The notes under the pieces: model-generated
Database searches by the model: none
What the model was told of the DNA's origin: nothing
Seen by the model: the letters and a program-made list of their open reading frames with translations, nothing else
Shown here: one piece after another, positions 8,815 through 17,329 of the stretch
Position numbering within the stretch: position 1 is the stretch's first letter
Layout of the letters: the number at the start of each line of letters is the position of its first letter
NCBI GenBank assembly: GCA_026390015.1
Contig: JAPLGS010000162.1
Location: 1-41,147, forward strand
Origin: Chloroflexota bacterium
GTDB lineage: Bacteria > Chloroflexota > Anaerolineae > Anaerolineales > Villigracilaceae
DNA: 41,147 nt
Reading direction: 5' to 3'
Program-made: the position numbers and the translations under genes

Positions 8815-8935
8815 CATTCGTAAAATAAACCGAACCCCATCTGAAGGGAAAGGAAGAATCAGCATGATGAAAATTCTGCGTAAAATCCCAAAAATCCTGA
8901 CGGATGAGCCAAGCAGCCAGCCCAAGGGGAATAGG
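8815..8935. repeat. Decayed direct repeat, copy A
   Basis: Begins near ATAAACCGAACCC and ends near GCCCAAGGGGA. Shared blocks with copy B, in the same order, are ATAAACCGAA, GACAAAATTCT/GAAAATTCTG, AATCCCAAAAAT and CGGATGA, AGCCAG, AAGGGGA. By eye about 65-70 percent of positions agree over some 115 bp. Confidence 0.55.
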
Positions 8936-9127
8936 CAGTGGTTTACAGGCAAGCTTATGCTGTCTGCCTTCCAGATCTTGTTGTTGAAAATAAATTGCAT
9001 CGTCAACAACCAATCCCGTTGAATCGACAGATTAAGCAACCTCAGCCAACCAACTCTGATCGTTTTCGCCACGTATTTTTATCCCGCTTACGAAATTTTG
9101 AAAACAAGCCTACAAACAGTTCTGCTT

Positions 9128-9243
9128 CTTTGTAACATAAACCGAATCCACCTTGGACGGAATAGACAATTCGTCTGACAAAATTCTCATACAGAATCCA
9201 AAAATAGCTGGCGGATGAAGCATATAGCCAGAAGAAGGGGAGA
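9128..9243. repeat. Decayed direct repeat, copy B
   Basis: Second copy of the sequence at 8815-8935, same orientation, about 310 bp further on. Begins near ATAAACCGAATCC and ends near AGAAGAAGGGGA. The spacing and decay suggest an old duplication or two relics of one element. Confidence 0.55.
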
Positions 9244-9423
9244 TGCTAAAATAAATAAAGAGGAAACGATAATAATGAATTACCTTACCATCTTTTTTGT
9301 TTCTCGATCACTAAACTGTAAAAACAAGTTAGCTCAGTTTGCAACTTTTGCCCCTAACTTTGCTTTGCAATACTAGTTATACTTGAATATTATTCACGCA
9401 ATCAACCCAAAGGAGCGCAGACA

Positions 9424-10245
9424 ATGGATGCACAAAATCAGGAGAAGGGCATAGTCATACAACCTAAGCTAGCGCTATTTTTTTTTGGCGGTATTGAAAT
9501 CATACTGATCTTATTCAGCTTTATTGGACAATACCTAAGGCTGTCTCCAAATTCATATAGCATTCATTCCCTCATCCAGGAAAAATTAATTCGTGATTTC
9601 ATCGCAGAGTTTAATGTAAATTCAGAAGCCAATCTGGTGACTTATTACAGCGTTACCATGGCAATCGTAGCTTCCCTCCTCCTTTTCGTCATTGCTTATT
9701 TTAAGCATGCCGCCAAAGATCGATATCGTTTTTATTGGACCGCACTGGCGTGGTTTCTTTTGTATATTTCGATGGATGATGCTTCAGTGATCCACGAAAA
9801 AATTAGCAAGTATTTAAAAAACTGGACAGTTATGGGCGGATGGTTCGAATATAAATGGGTAATTGTTGGGCTTGTCGTGGTCGGAGTCTTTGCCATTGCG
9901 TTCTTCCGATTCTGGCTGCATCTTGATAATAAATACAAACTGCTCTTTCTGGCATCCGCGAGTCTGTTTTTCGGCGGGGCGGTGGGTGCCGAGCTTGTTG
10001 GCGGACGTTGGGCGTATTCAAATATTGACCCTCTTGATCTATTCATTGTTACATTACATAAGTACTTATGTTCCACGGTTTTCTGTTTCAACAGAACCTG
10101 CCGTGAATCAAAGCGCGGATATGCCCTCGAATGCCAAGTGAAATTTTGCAATTTTTATTTTTCCAAATTTTGTTCCTCAATGCGCTGTGGGAAACACTTT
10201 GTACGAAGGAGAATACACTATGAATACGCAAAGTATGGAAAATGA
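9424..10245 (+). CDS. Multi-pass membrane protein, tandem copy 1, probably frameshifted near the C-terminus
   Basis: A start with a good AAAGGAG site opens a protein with five or more hydrophobic helices. Residues 15-195 align throughout with the next gene: FGGIEIILILFSF, SQYLRL-type turn, YRFYWTALAWFLLY, a polar intramembrane motif SMDDASVIHEK, GGWFEYKWVIVG, FRFWLHLDNKY and GAELVGG. After DPLDL (near 10035) similarity is lost in this frame but resumes briefly as LIYSLL in another frame, where the paralogue has LIYSLF. The cysteine-rich tail after that (about 65 residues) is therefore probably out of frame. In the current sequence the gene runs into the start of the next one. No named family is recognised; conserved Asp, His and Glu in a helix could form a metal or catalytic site. 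Confidence 0.6.
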   Translation: MDAQNQEKGIVIQPKLALFFFGGIEIILILFSFIGQYLRLSPNSYSIHSLIQEKLIRDFIAEFNVNSEANLVTYYSVTMAIVASLLLFVIAYFKHAAKDRYRFYWTALAWFLLYISMDDASVIHEKISKYLKNWTVMGGWFEYKWVIVGLVVVGVFAIAFFRFWLHLDNKYKLLFLASASLFFGGAVGAELVGGRWAYSNIDPLDLFIVTLHKYLCSTVFCFNRTCRESKRGYALECQVKFCNFYFSKFCSSMRCGKHFVRRRIHYEYAKYGK

Positions 10246-10960
10246 CCTGACCATACGCCCGAGACGGGTTTTGTATGTTTTTGGAGGGGTGGGAATGATC
10301 GTAATAATTCTCAGTTTTTTCAGTCAATATTTAAGGCTGTTTCCAGGTTTTTACAACATCCATCAACCCTATCAGGCAGATCTTGTTAAGGATTTCGTTC
10401 TGGAGTTTGATTTCAACGGGCAACCCGGTATTGCCATTTACTACAATGTATTGATCTTATTCCTAGCTTCTGGTTTGCTTTTCGTCACTGCTCATCTGAA
10501 AAATCTCAACAAGGATGCGTACCGGTTTTACTGGTTGGCCTTGGCCTGGATCGTTTTATTTTTTTCAATTGACAATCTAGCGGTCATTCACGAAAAAATC
10601 AAATTACTTTTCAAGGATCAGACTGACGTGGGCGGGTGGTCTGAATATACATGGGTGATTGTGGGGATCGTGTTCTTCGCTGTCTTGTTTTTTCGATTCT
10701 GGCGATCTCTTGACAATAAATATAGGTTTCTATTTTTTACATCTGCCATATTGTATTTTAGCGGAGTATTGGGCGAAGAAATCACCAGATTAAATGATCC
10801 AACAGAATTAATTTATTCTTTGTTTCTTACCGTTGAACAAGGCTTACAGTATGCCGGGGGAATATTATTGATCTACGCAACGCTACTCAATCTGACTCAT
10901 GTTTTTCCGAACTTTATTGTGTCGATAAAGATCGGAATAGATCAGAACAAGAATAAATAG
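10220..10960 (+). CDS. Multi-pass membrane protein, tandem copy 2 (intact)
   Basis: A 246-residue protein from the ATG at 10220, which has GAAGGAGAA just upstream. It has about six helices. It parallels copy 1, with FGGVGMIVIILSFFSQYLRL, YRFYWLALAWIVLF, the polar motif SIDNLAVIHEKI, GGWSEYTWVIVG, FRFWRSLDNKY and GVLGEEI. It then continues into an intact C-terminal helix (VEQGLQYAGGILLIYATLLNL) that copy 1 has lost. Similar proteins with an S-[IM]-D-x-x-x-[VI]-HE motif occur as hypotheticals in Chloroflexota; no function is known. The pair arose by tandem duplication and is AT-richer than the flanking conserved genes, in keeping with an accessory region. Confidence 0.72.
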   Translation: MNTQSMENDLTIRPRRVLYVFGGVGMIVIILSFFSQYLRLFPGFYNIHQPYQADLVKDFVLEFDFNGQPGIAIYYNVLILFLASGLLFVTAHLKNLNKDAYRFYWLALAWIVLFFSIDNLAVIHEKIKLLFKDQTDVGGWSEYTWVIVGIVFFAVLFFRFWRSLDNKYRFLFFTSAILYFSGVLGEEITRLNDPTELIYSLFLTVEQGLQYAGGILLIYATLLNLTHVFPNFIVSIKIGIDQNKNK

Positions 10961-11420
10961 CTACACAATAAATCGTTTTTAATTAATTGGGCCGTTTAGG
11001 ATTCTTCCCTCCATTCAAATTTACCTTTGGAAAATCTAAAATCAAAATTGAGCACCCCATTCATCGGATTTATTTGATGAATAATTTTCTCATGAAGTCC
11101 GTGTCTTGGATTGATAAATGGACTGGAAGCAAAGAAAGTTGTTCTTTGATCTTCCTCAACCAGTCTATATATTGAAAACGTGTTGTTTTTTTACGCTTTT
11201 CGATAAGGATAATTCTGTCTAATGCGCGGTTTTGGAGGTTCTCAATCAATTGGGCACGCCTATCGCCTTGATCGAACACACATTCTCCACACAATTCCTT
11301 CACTACGAAGTAATTCCTATGTGGGAATATTAGATCAATAAACTTTCACAGTATATGTAAAAGTGAAAGTCATAATCAATTTATCTATTGGAGAAAACAT
11401 GAAAAGCAAGGTGAACACTT
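10961..11420. other. Intergenic stretch with only doubtful short frames
   Basis: About 460 bases after the tandem membrane genes. It holds a weak minus-strand frame (11070-11303) and a 22-codon plus-strand frame with a good ribosome binding site (11399-11464). No terminator with a clear U-tract, tRNA or repeat was seen. Confidence 0.5.
11070..11303 (-). CDS. Doubtful small hypothetical protein
   Basis: A 77-residue frame from a GTG at 11303: charged, with a helical middle (QLIENLQNRALDRIILIEKR) and no membrane segment. No ribosome binding site of good quality and no family are recognised. It could be a remnant of a larger gene. Listed only because it is the sole sizeable frame in this gap. 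Confidence 0.22.
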   Translation of the reverse strand: MKELCGECVFDQGDRRAQLIENLQNRALDRIILIEKRKKTTRFQYIDWLRKIKEQLSLLPVHLSIQDTDFMRKLFIK

Positions 11421-11464
11421 TTATGGCTGGCTGCACTCGTTCGTGTCAAGCGGGGCTAGAGTAA
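11399..11464 (+). CDS. 21-residue micro-ORF or orphaned 5' end of a lost gene
   Basis: ATG at 11399 preceded by TTGGAG at 5-nt spacing; encodes MKSKVNTFMAGCTRSCQAGLE. It overlaps the 3' end of the lipoprotein-like gene on the other strand. The good start signal with almost no gene behind it suggests either a tiny peptide or the leftover start of a deleted gene. Confidence 0.2.
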   Translation: MKSKVNTFMAGCTRSCQAGLE

Positions 11465-12785
11465 TGGACCAGTCAGTATCTCCGCAGGCAGTACCGCCAG
11501 TGCTGGTAATGCAACCATGGTCATGGATCGAGATGGTTATTTCCTGGGTGCCAACCCCTTCCACCGTATAAGACCCATTGTCATTCTCAGAAGTGTTTCC
11601 ACTGGACGCGGTGTAATTGGATGTGCCTGCCTTTGGGCTGGATGGGGTGAAAGAAAGCGGAAAGCTTCCCCACCCACTTGTTAGCTGGAGTTCAAAGGGG
11701 TTTCCAAAATCGCACACAATGCCAGAAATCTTATCCAAGCTGCTGTTCACCTTCCAGCCCTTAGTCGGCGGGCATTTTTCGATCTTGCTGTAATCGAGTT
11801 GATCTTCCATTCCCAATAAAGACGCTTGCCGATACATTCCCAGCATGGTTGTTCGATGCGCAATTTTTTTATCGATGACGCATTGATCGTATTCCTTGTT
11901 GTAGCAGTTGGCGAGTGCCTGACTCATGGTGTCCATGATTTTTGTGTTCTCAGCCGAAAATTGTTCATCATATCCCAACAGTTGTACCTGACGCAGCCAA
12001 CCGAGCGCCTTTGAAAGGATGGCGGGAGCCGCCTCACAATTTTGGAGCGCAATTGGAAGTTGGGGAGCAATGAAACTATCATATCCCTCGCGTAAGAAAT
12101 CGCCCATTGTTTTCTGCAAGTCGGAGTCTGTGGGCTGACCCAACAGTTGAGCTTGACGTTCTCTTCCAAGATAGTCCCGCATTCGCTGAGTGAATGCATC
12201 TTCGGCATTGGAGGGAACGCGCCCTTGTTGGCTTTGAATCTCGGCTGGCGTCCCTTGAGCGGCGCCTGCTCCGCTAAAATGCCAGATTTCGATCATGAGT
12301 TGGTTACCCTTAGCTTCGGATGGATTCAGGTAAAGTCCATCACCGTTTTGATGATAGGCGAACGCCACCGTCTCGAAGCCTGTTGCTGCTACTGTCTTTG
12401 GAGATTCGATGGTGAGCATGGCAGGTTGGAAGAGCCGTAATCCTTCCGGTGCCATTTGCACTCCGCCCACAAATCCGCCGCTGAAAGGTAAACCGTCAAT
12501 GGCTGTGATCGGCGTCAGCGTAATCGTTTCGTCATTGCTTAGGGCATCCTTCGGAAAGGTCAGCGTGAACTTGGTTCCATCGGCCCCCTGTGCTGTAATT
12601 GTTCCACCATCTGGGGAGATCACTGCGCTGGAGGCGTTTGTTTCATCCACACTCACTTCGACGATAACTGGACTTGGCGTCGGAGTTGCCGCTTGGAATG
12701 TTGACGTTGCAAATCCGCACCCAAGGGTCAGACTTAATATCAGAACGAACAAGAGAAGTTTAAAAGCAAATCGTCTTTGATTCAT
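11421..12785 (-). CDS. Exported lipoprotein-like protein of unknown function
   Basis: A 454-residue protein. Its N-terminus (MNQRRFAFKLLLFVLILSLTLGCG) is a signal peptide ending in Leu-Gly-Cys, a passable though not ideal lipobox, so it is probably lipid-anchored at about Cys23. A Thr/Pro linker (AATPTPSP) follows, common in Anaerolineae exported proteins. Residues 50-165 resemble a ZU5/beta-sandwich module (GGTITAQGADGTKFTLTFP, DETITLTPI). The middle (190-340) is helical with paired cysteines (NCEAAP, NCYNKEYDQCVIDKK). The C-terminal part is beta-rich with Cys pairs (HGCITSTGGTACGDTDW). It probably sits outside the cell; ligand unknown. Monocistronic. Confidence 0.75.
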   Translation of the reverse strand: MNQRRFAFKLLLFVLILSLTLGCGFATSTFQAATPTPSPVIVEVSVDETNASSAVISPDGGTITAQGADGTKFTLTFPKDALSNDETITLTPITAIDGLPFSGGFVGGVQMAPEGLRLFQPAMLTIESPKTVAATGFETVAFAYHQNGDGLYLNPSEAKGNQLMIEIWHFSGAGAAQGTPAEIQSQQGRVPSNAEDAFTQRMRDYLGRERQAQLLGQPTDSDLQKTMGDFLREGYDSFIAPQLPIALQNCEAAPAILSKALGWLRQVQLLGYDEQFSAENTKIMDTMSQALANCYNKEYDQCVIDKKIAHRTTMLGMYRQASLLGMEDQLDYSKIEKCPPTKGWKVNSSLDKISGIVCDFGNPFELQLTSGWGSFPLSFTPSSPKAGTSNYTASSGNTSENDNGSYTVEGVGTQEITISIHDHGCITSTGGTACGDTDWSITLAPLDTNECSQP

Positions 12786-13138
12786 TTTTGCCTCCCGACA
12801 GCATTTACGTCTTCGAGCAAAGTCCGTACATGAATTGGATATTTTGATGGGCTGGGGCTTTTAATAATTTCATCCTGGCTTACTCCATTTTTGATGGCTT
12901 GCCAAACGAGCTTCTTGTTCTGGCTACTTGGTTCATCTGTTTAGTTTTGAGCGGTATAAGTATAATTTCATGTGATATTAGAGCGTATTTGAAACCAATG
13001 GTCTCGGCGCCATTCTGGAAGAATAGACACCGAGCGGGTAAAGGGTTTTCTAAATTTCAGAGAATGTTAAAAGGGAAAACAATAAAGGATTACCTTTCGG
13101 AAAAGGAACGAAAAAACCAGCGCAAGATTCAGAATTAG
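12786..13138. other. Intergenic stretch, one weak open frame
   Basis: About 350 bases between two minus-strand genes. The first 20 hold the ribosome binding site of the lipoprotein-like gene. Apart from the doubtful plus-strand frame listed separately, no hairpin, repeat or RNA gene was recognised. Confidence 0.45.
12899..13138 (+). CDS. Doubtful small single-pass membrane protein
   Basis: A 79-residue frame from a TTG start: one hydrophobic helix (LLVLATWFICLVLSGISII), then a very basic tail (KGFSKFQRMLKGKTIKDY, EKERKNQRK). Composition is protein-like, but the start codon is weak, no ribosome binding site is evident and no family is recognised. Its stop abuts the stop of the gene on the opposite strand. 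Confidence 0.25.
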   Translation: MPNELLVLATWFICLVLSGISIISCDIRAYLKPMVSAPFWKNRHRAGKGFSKFQRMLKGKTIKDYLSEKERKNQRKIQN

Positions 13139-13771
13139 TTATTGTAACTGTTGGAAGTTGAAGTGGAAATCGCTTGGTCCGTAGTAAATAAACCGCAATG
13201 AATACGAACCTTGAACAAGTTCAATTTTGAGAGTATCTGAGTCTTGGATTGCGTTGCGATCACCTCCTCGGTCAACGTTTGAATATTTAGTAATCGCCTG
13301 GCAAGTTGAATCTACTATGGATGTGATTTTGAACAGGTGGCTATCGTTGAAAAACACAAAGGAAAGCGCCGCAATCATCCTGCCGTTTTGAGTCAACTTG
13401 ATTCCTATTGGCCCAATGAAATCTTTTTTAGAAAGATCTTCACGTAAAATAGGGTAATCTTGATCTGTAACTCCCACCTCAATACTGATTTGTCTGGCTA
13501 GGTCAATGTCAGCAAAGTATTGTGTTAGGCAGTCTCCATTCCCTTCTGTTAGTGACGGGGCAGGCAAGAGCTCTGATGAATTGGTTGGCAGTTGTGCTTG
13601 AGATGAGGAGGTTGAAGCGGGCTTGTTTCGGATCCACTCAAGAATTACAGGGCTATTAAATAATGCAGTCCCGAGCGTCCCGATTAAGGCAATTAACGCC
13701 ACGATGATTGTGGTGTCAACATTTCTGGATCGTGGTTTATTCACATCTTTTGACGACAGTCGCTTTGACAT
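13139..13771 (-). CDS. Single-pass membrane protein with an extracytoplasmic domain, unknown
   Basis: A 210-residue protein with a basic cytoplasmic N-terminus (MSKRLSSKDVNKPRSRN), one helix (about 22-42, IIVALIALIGTLGTALFNS), a Ser-rich linker (ASTSSSQAQLPTNSSE), then an outer domain of about 135 residues (LTEGNGDCLTQYFADIDLA ... GPSDFHFNFQQLQ) with two cysteines that could pair. No family is recognised. Monocistronic in a run of unrelated minus-strand genes. Confidence 0.6.
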   Translation of the reverse strand: MSKRLSSKDVNKPRSRNVDTTIIVALIALIGTLGTALFNSPVILEWIRNKPASTSSSQAQLPTNSSELLPAPSLTEGNGDCLTQYFADIDLARQISIEVGVTDQDYPILREDLSKKDFIGPIGIKLTQNGRMIAALSFVFFNDSHLFKITSIVDSTCQAITKYSNVDRGGDRNAIQDSDTLKIELVQGSYSLRFIYYGPSDFHFNFQQLQ

Positions 13772-14024
13772 AAATTAGACTCCTACAAATAAAATTTTTC
13801 GCTTCTCACATAAAGACAGCGCCACAAAGCCTAGTCGGAGTTTACCGAATCAAGAATCCTTGAGCGAACTGTAGAATTATAAGCCTCACTTCCATTATAA
13901 AACCCATAATTTTCCTCGATGAGTTTCGTTATTATTAATGGGAAGGTAAATGGGCATCTGAAAATTCGCTACGCGGCCAGTGCACAGACGACAAGGAATA
14001 CCCCGCTTCGTTGCTGTGCAAAAT

Positions 14025-14600
<576 letters not shown>

Positions 14601-14716
14601 GTTTTTATATTTCCTCTGTTGAATAGGTGTTGCAAGTATTTAGTCAAAAATTCTCGGATAACATTCAAGTCTTCAGTGCGCCAAAACTCGCAAGCGAGTC
14701 GCGGTAGTGAGGGTAG

Positions 14717-15571
14717 TTAGCCGCCTTCGTTCTGCATATCATCTATTGGAGGTTGACGAACGTAATTTGGACGCAAGTAAGCAAGTTTGAATCCTGAGCG
14801 AAGCATGTTGTGATATGAAGGATTGGGGTCTTCAGGTGTGTCTTCACCAGTTTCCGTGACAAACCATTTACACCCAAGTAATAATCCATCCTGGATGCGG
14901 CGCGCAAACATTGCGCCTTGTCCACCATGCTTGCGGTGTGATTCGAGTGTACTTCCGAAACCAAGCCAGCCAACATCATCTTTTACAAACATTGCCGCTG
15001 CCGAGACTGGCTGTTCTCCATCGAAACCAAGATAATGATGCCATCCTGACCTACCTACATTACTGCTAATCACTGGAAGTAGTTCTGGCGGCATTTCAAA
15101 AGCGGTGAGTGCCACATCTGCATAAGCGTCGGCATGTTCCTTCCCGATTGATTCGATTCGTAGATCAGTTGGGGCAGATGGAGCAGGATCATTCCCTCGA
15201 TATACTTTTGCCCAATTCCGTCCTTTTGTAAATCCACGAGCATTGAGCCATTCCGGTAAATGTGATGGTTGTGCCAAAGGGCTGATTTGTGCCATGTAAT
15301 TCTTACATCCAGCGTTTTGAAGAATGCCAATAGCATCATCTATCAATGATTCTGTTGCCACGACTCCAACGCCCAAGCCCACAATACGATTAAAGAAAGT
15401 CCAATCCAATTCAGGAATCATAGTAACCCAAACTGAATCAATTTTTTTGGCTTCCAATCTGTATTTCTGGACAAATTCTGACGGAGCACAAAGAAAATAA
15501 TTCGCCCATGCTTCTGATTCTCCAAACTCATTCAGCATGGCAATCTTTTCTGGGGTCAAATTATTAGACAT
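14717..15571 (-). CDS. GNAT family N-acetyltransferase
   Basis: A 284-residue protein. The C-terminal half (about 140-275) has the GNAT fold: an N-terminal strand-helix (LRIESIGKEHADAYADVAL), the central strands AAAMFVKDDVGWLGFGSTL, and the acetyl-CoA pyrophosphate loop in SHRKHGGQGAMFARRI, which fits the Arg/Gln-x-x-Gly-x-Gly/Ala pattern. The tail YHNMLRSGFKLAYLRPNYV is the usual last helix and strand. The N-terminal half (DEFGESEAWANYF onward) is likely a degenerate second GNAT domain. It transfers an acetyl group from acetyl-CoA to an amine; the substrate cannot be told. Monocistronic. Confidence 0.85.
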   Translation of the reverse strand: MSNNLTPEKIAMLNEFGESEAWANYFLCAPSEFVQKYRLEAKKIDSVWVTMIPELDWTFFNRIVGLGVGVVATESLIDDAIGILQNAGCKNYMAQISPLAQPSHLPEWLNARGFTKGRNWAKVYRGNDPAPSAPTDLRIESIGKEHADAYADVALTAFEMPPELLPVISSNVGRSGWHHYLGFDGEQPVSAAAMFVKDDVGWLGFGSTLESHRKHGGQGAMFARRIQDGLLLGCKWFVTETGEDTPEDPNPSYHNMLRSGFKLAYLRPNYVRQPPIDDMQNEGG

Positions 15572-15715
15572 AAGTAGCTTTCTCCATATTCTATTTTTAC
15601 CGCGATAATTTTGAACAGCGGGTTAATAGTTTGCATAAGCCCCGCACGTTCTTGCAGGCAGGCGTGGAAAATATTTGGTAGTCAAAAATAAACACTGTTG
15701 GAGCAACGCAAATTA

Positions 15716-15946
15716 CTACGCTACTTTTTCAATTTGACTATCGCAGCGCAGGCATAACTGCACCAGCTGTTCATCAATTTCTTTTTCGTAACTACATTGG
15801 TCGCAGTAATTCTTCTTGCATTTCTCACAGTCGAATATCGCATTTACTCGATCATTTGTGCGTTCACTTATTTGACCCACCTTTGAGCCACAAAAATGGC
15901 AGTGAGCGCTGATGTGATTATTATGAGATAAATTAACTCGCGTCAT
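15716..15946 (-). CDS. Small eight-cysteine zinc-binding protein
   Basis: A 76-residue protein with four CxxC-type pairs: C16/C19, C40/C43, C48/C51 and C65/C68. The spacing allows two interleaved zinc sites, as in a RING- or FYVE-like cross-brace. No family name can be given. It may be a small adaptor or nucleic-acid-binding protein, but nothing nearby indicates a partner. Confidence 0.55.
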   Translation of the reverse strand: MTRVNLSHNNHISAHCHFCGSKVGQISERTNDRVNAIFDCEKCKKNYCDQCSYEKEIDEQLVQLCLRCDSQIEKVA

Positions 15947-16000
15947 TTTCCACTCCGCTAAATGTTTTATTTGGACATTCCCGGCGGCCGCTCCACGGAT

Positions 16001-16426
16001 TCAAGCTGGCTGGCGACGGTTGCGAATGAACATGGCAACTGAACCGACCGCACCAACAATGAAGGCAGCAGTGCATATCATAGCGATGATTATACTAATG
16101 GCATTGAGGACGGGGCTCTCCAGCAAGTCCAGAAGAGCGCTCGAGGTTGCCGGATCCTGGGTGATTGTATCGAGAATGATGTTCAGAATGATGTAAAGAA
16201 CAAAACTGAGTACCGAACCCAGGAGGAGAAACAGGTACTTCTTTGTGATTCGCCAGGGATGGACAAATGCAAGAACAAAGGCAGTTGCCGAAAGTAAGGC
16301 CAACAGGATACCTGGCAGGTTATCCTCGATACCTGTAACGATAGCGGCAATTGCCAGCAAGACACAGACCGCCAGAAAGATAAGCGTCAATTTTTTATGG
16401 TTTGGAGTTGAAAAAGCATCGATCAT
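16001..16426 (-). CDS. Four-TM membrane protein, unknown
   Basis: A 141-residue protein with four hydrophobic helices at about 12-30 (LTLIFLAVCVLLAIAAIV), 35-52, 62-82 and 108-132, short loops and a basic C-terminus (RNRRQPA), which suggests cytoplasmic ends. No conserved polar residues inside the helices point to transport. No family is recognised. The minus-strand upstream region has an AGGAGA ribosome binding site just before the ATG. Function is not assigned. Confidence 0.65.
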   Translation of the reverse strand: MIDAFSTPNHKKLTLIFLAVCVLLAIAAIVTGIEDNLPGILLALLSATAFVLAFVHPWRITKKYLFLLLGSVLSFVLYIILNIILDTITQDPATSSALLDLLESPVLNAISIIIAMICTAAFIVGAVGSVAMFIRNRRQPA

Positions 16427-16458
16427 GACAGTCTCCTTTTTTGAAAGAAAATATCGTA

Positions 16459-16701
16459 TCAGACGAAATCTCCATGCTGCGAGTTGTTGGGGAATGCTTC
16501 TGATGACATGGCTTTTAGAAACTCATCGTTGACTTTCATTGCGTCAAGACGAAACCCATCATATTCATAACGCTCACTTCCTCCTCCAATTGCCGAAGGA
16601 GGACTGCTCGCTCTGCGTGGTGCCTGTCCCTTATCAGAATTGGACATGCCATGCTTTGTTTGTAATCGGCATAAACCATAAGACATGCTGATAATAACCA
16701 T
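16459..16701 (-). CDS. Doubtful short hypothetical protein
   Basis: An 80-residue frame with a low-complexity middle (ASSPPSAIGGGSERYEYDGF) and a more protein-like end (RLDAMKVNDEFLKAMSSEAF). Start signals are poor and no family is recognised. It may be non-coding or a remnant. Confidence 0.25.
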   Translation of the reverse strand: MVIISMSYGLCRLQTKHGMSNSDKGQAPRRASSPPSAIGGGSERYEYDGFRLDAMKVNDEFLKAMSSEAFPNNSQHGDFV

Positions 16702-16747
16702 TTTTTAAGTTCGGAAATTGCTTTTCAATTCGACTGATTATGATTTA

Positions 16748-17230
16748 TTAAAGCGAGCCATAGCTACTTGGCATCAAACACTTGCCTTTCCAAATATTCT
16801 TGTTCTTAGCAAGAAGACTTAAAACAACCGGCCGATTCTCGGAAAAAGCATCCCAGACGGAGACACACCATTGATGGATCATTTTGTCACGCTCGAGTCC
16901 TGCCGGCGCAGCCATAACATTGATCGCAGTTACTACCCCACGGCGTATTGGAAGTGAGAAAACTGGCCACTTTTGTTTTTCCTGACCGAGTTTCATGTGG
17001 GCTAATTGAACTTGCCTGCCAGTAAACTGCTTCTCGATGTGCAAGTAAAGACCAACGAGTGCAAAAGTTAATTTGATCGGTTTGCCATTTTCGGTTGCAT
17101 TCTGCGCCGCAAATGCATCAACAACGTGCTGATGAATGAATGATGAGTCGCTGTGAGCGAGGGTGTAATAACAAAGTTCGTCGTATATGTTCTGTTCAAC
17201 ATTCACAGTAATATCCTCATGTTTTTGCAA
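16748..17230 (-). CDS. DUF5946 family protein
   Basis: A 160-residue soluble protein. YDELCYYTLAHSDSSFIHQH near the N-terminus, followed by VDAFAAQNA, KLTFALVGLYLHIEKQFTG and VQLAHMKLG, is the pattern of DUF5946, with conserved Cys and His residues (C25, H31, H38, H39) that could bind a metal. Function is unknown. It starts at ATG 17230 and is separated from the upstream gene by a region holding a 14-bp inverted repeat. Its neighbours are unrelated singletons. Confidence 0.7.
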   Translation of the reverse strand: MQKHEDITVNVEQNIYDELCYYTLAHSDSSFIHQHVVDAFAAQNATENGKPIKLTFALVGLYLHIEKQFTGRQVQLAHMKLGQEKQKWPVFSLPIRRGVVTAINVMAAPAGLERDKMIHQWCVSVWDAFSENRPVVLSLLAKNKNIWKGKCLMPSSYGSL

Positions 17231-17277
17231 AGCAGGTTATCTAACAATTCTGCAGGGCGGGTCTCCCTTCTTATCTT

Positions 17278-17322
17278 TCATGACAGTATTCGGCTAACAA
17301 ACGGACTTGAATACTGGCATGA
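17278..17322. repeat. 14-bp inverted repeat with 17-nt loop
   Basis: TCATGACAGTATTC (17278-17291) and GAATACTGGCATGA (17309-17322) are complementary except at one position. It sits in the 99-nt gap between two minus-strand genes. No U-tract follows on either strand, so it is not a typical terminator; an operator or element end is possible. Confidence 0.5.
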
Positions 17323-17329
17323 GAAAGGT

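Larger units (their letters stand above)
8466..9423. other. Long intergenic region with decayed repeat, no convincing gene
   Basis: These 958 bases lie between divergent genes. Near 8473-8479 is the ribosome binding site of the minus-strand gene. At 8528-8582 there is an imperfect stem-loop. A roughly 115-bp sequence occurs twice in degraded form (8815-8935 and 9128-9243). Short open frames exist on both strands but none keeps a ribosome binding site, codon pattern and full-length similarity. Minus-strand translations of the two repeat copies resemble each other (both have PL-LA followed by IRQ) with a stop in one, as expected for old coding debris. At 9411-9417 AAAGGAG serves the next gene. 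Confidence 0.6.

Noticed and set aside
8734-9072. Minus-strand frames of 76-112 residues in the 8.5-9.4 kb gap
   Set aside because: Hydrophobic but with no ribosome binding site, no family and overlapping in two frames; the repeat copy carries a stop. Treated as decayed DNA.
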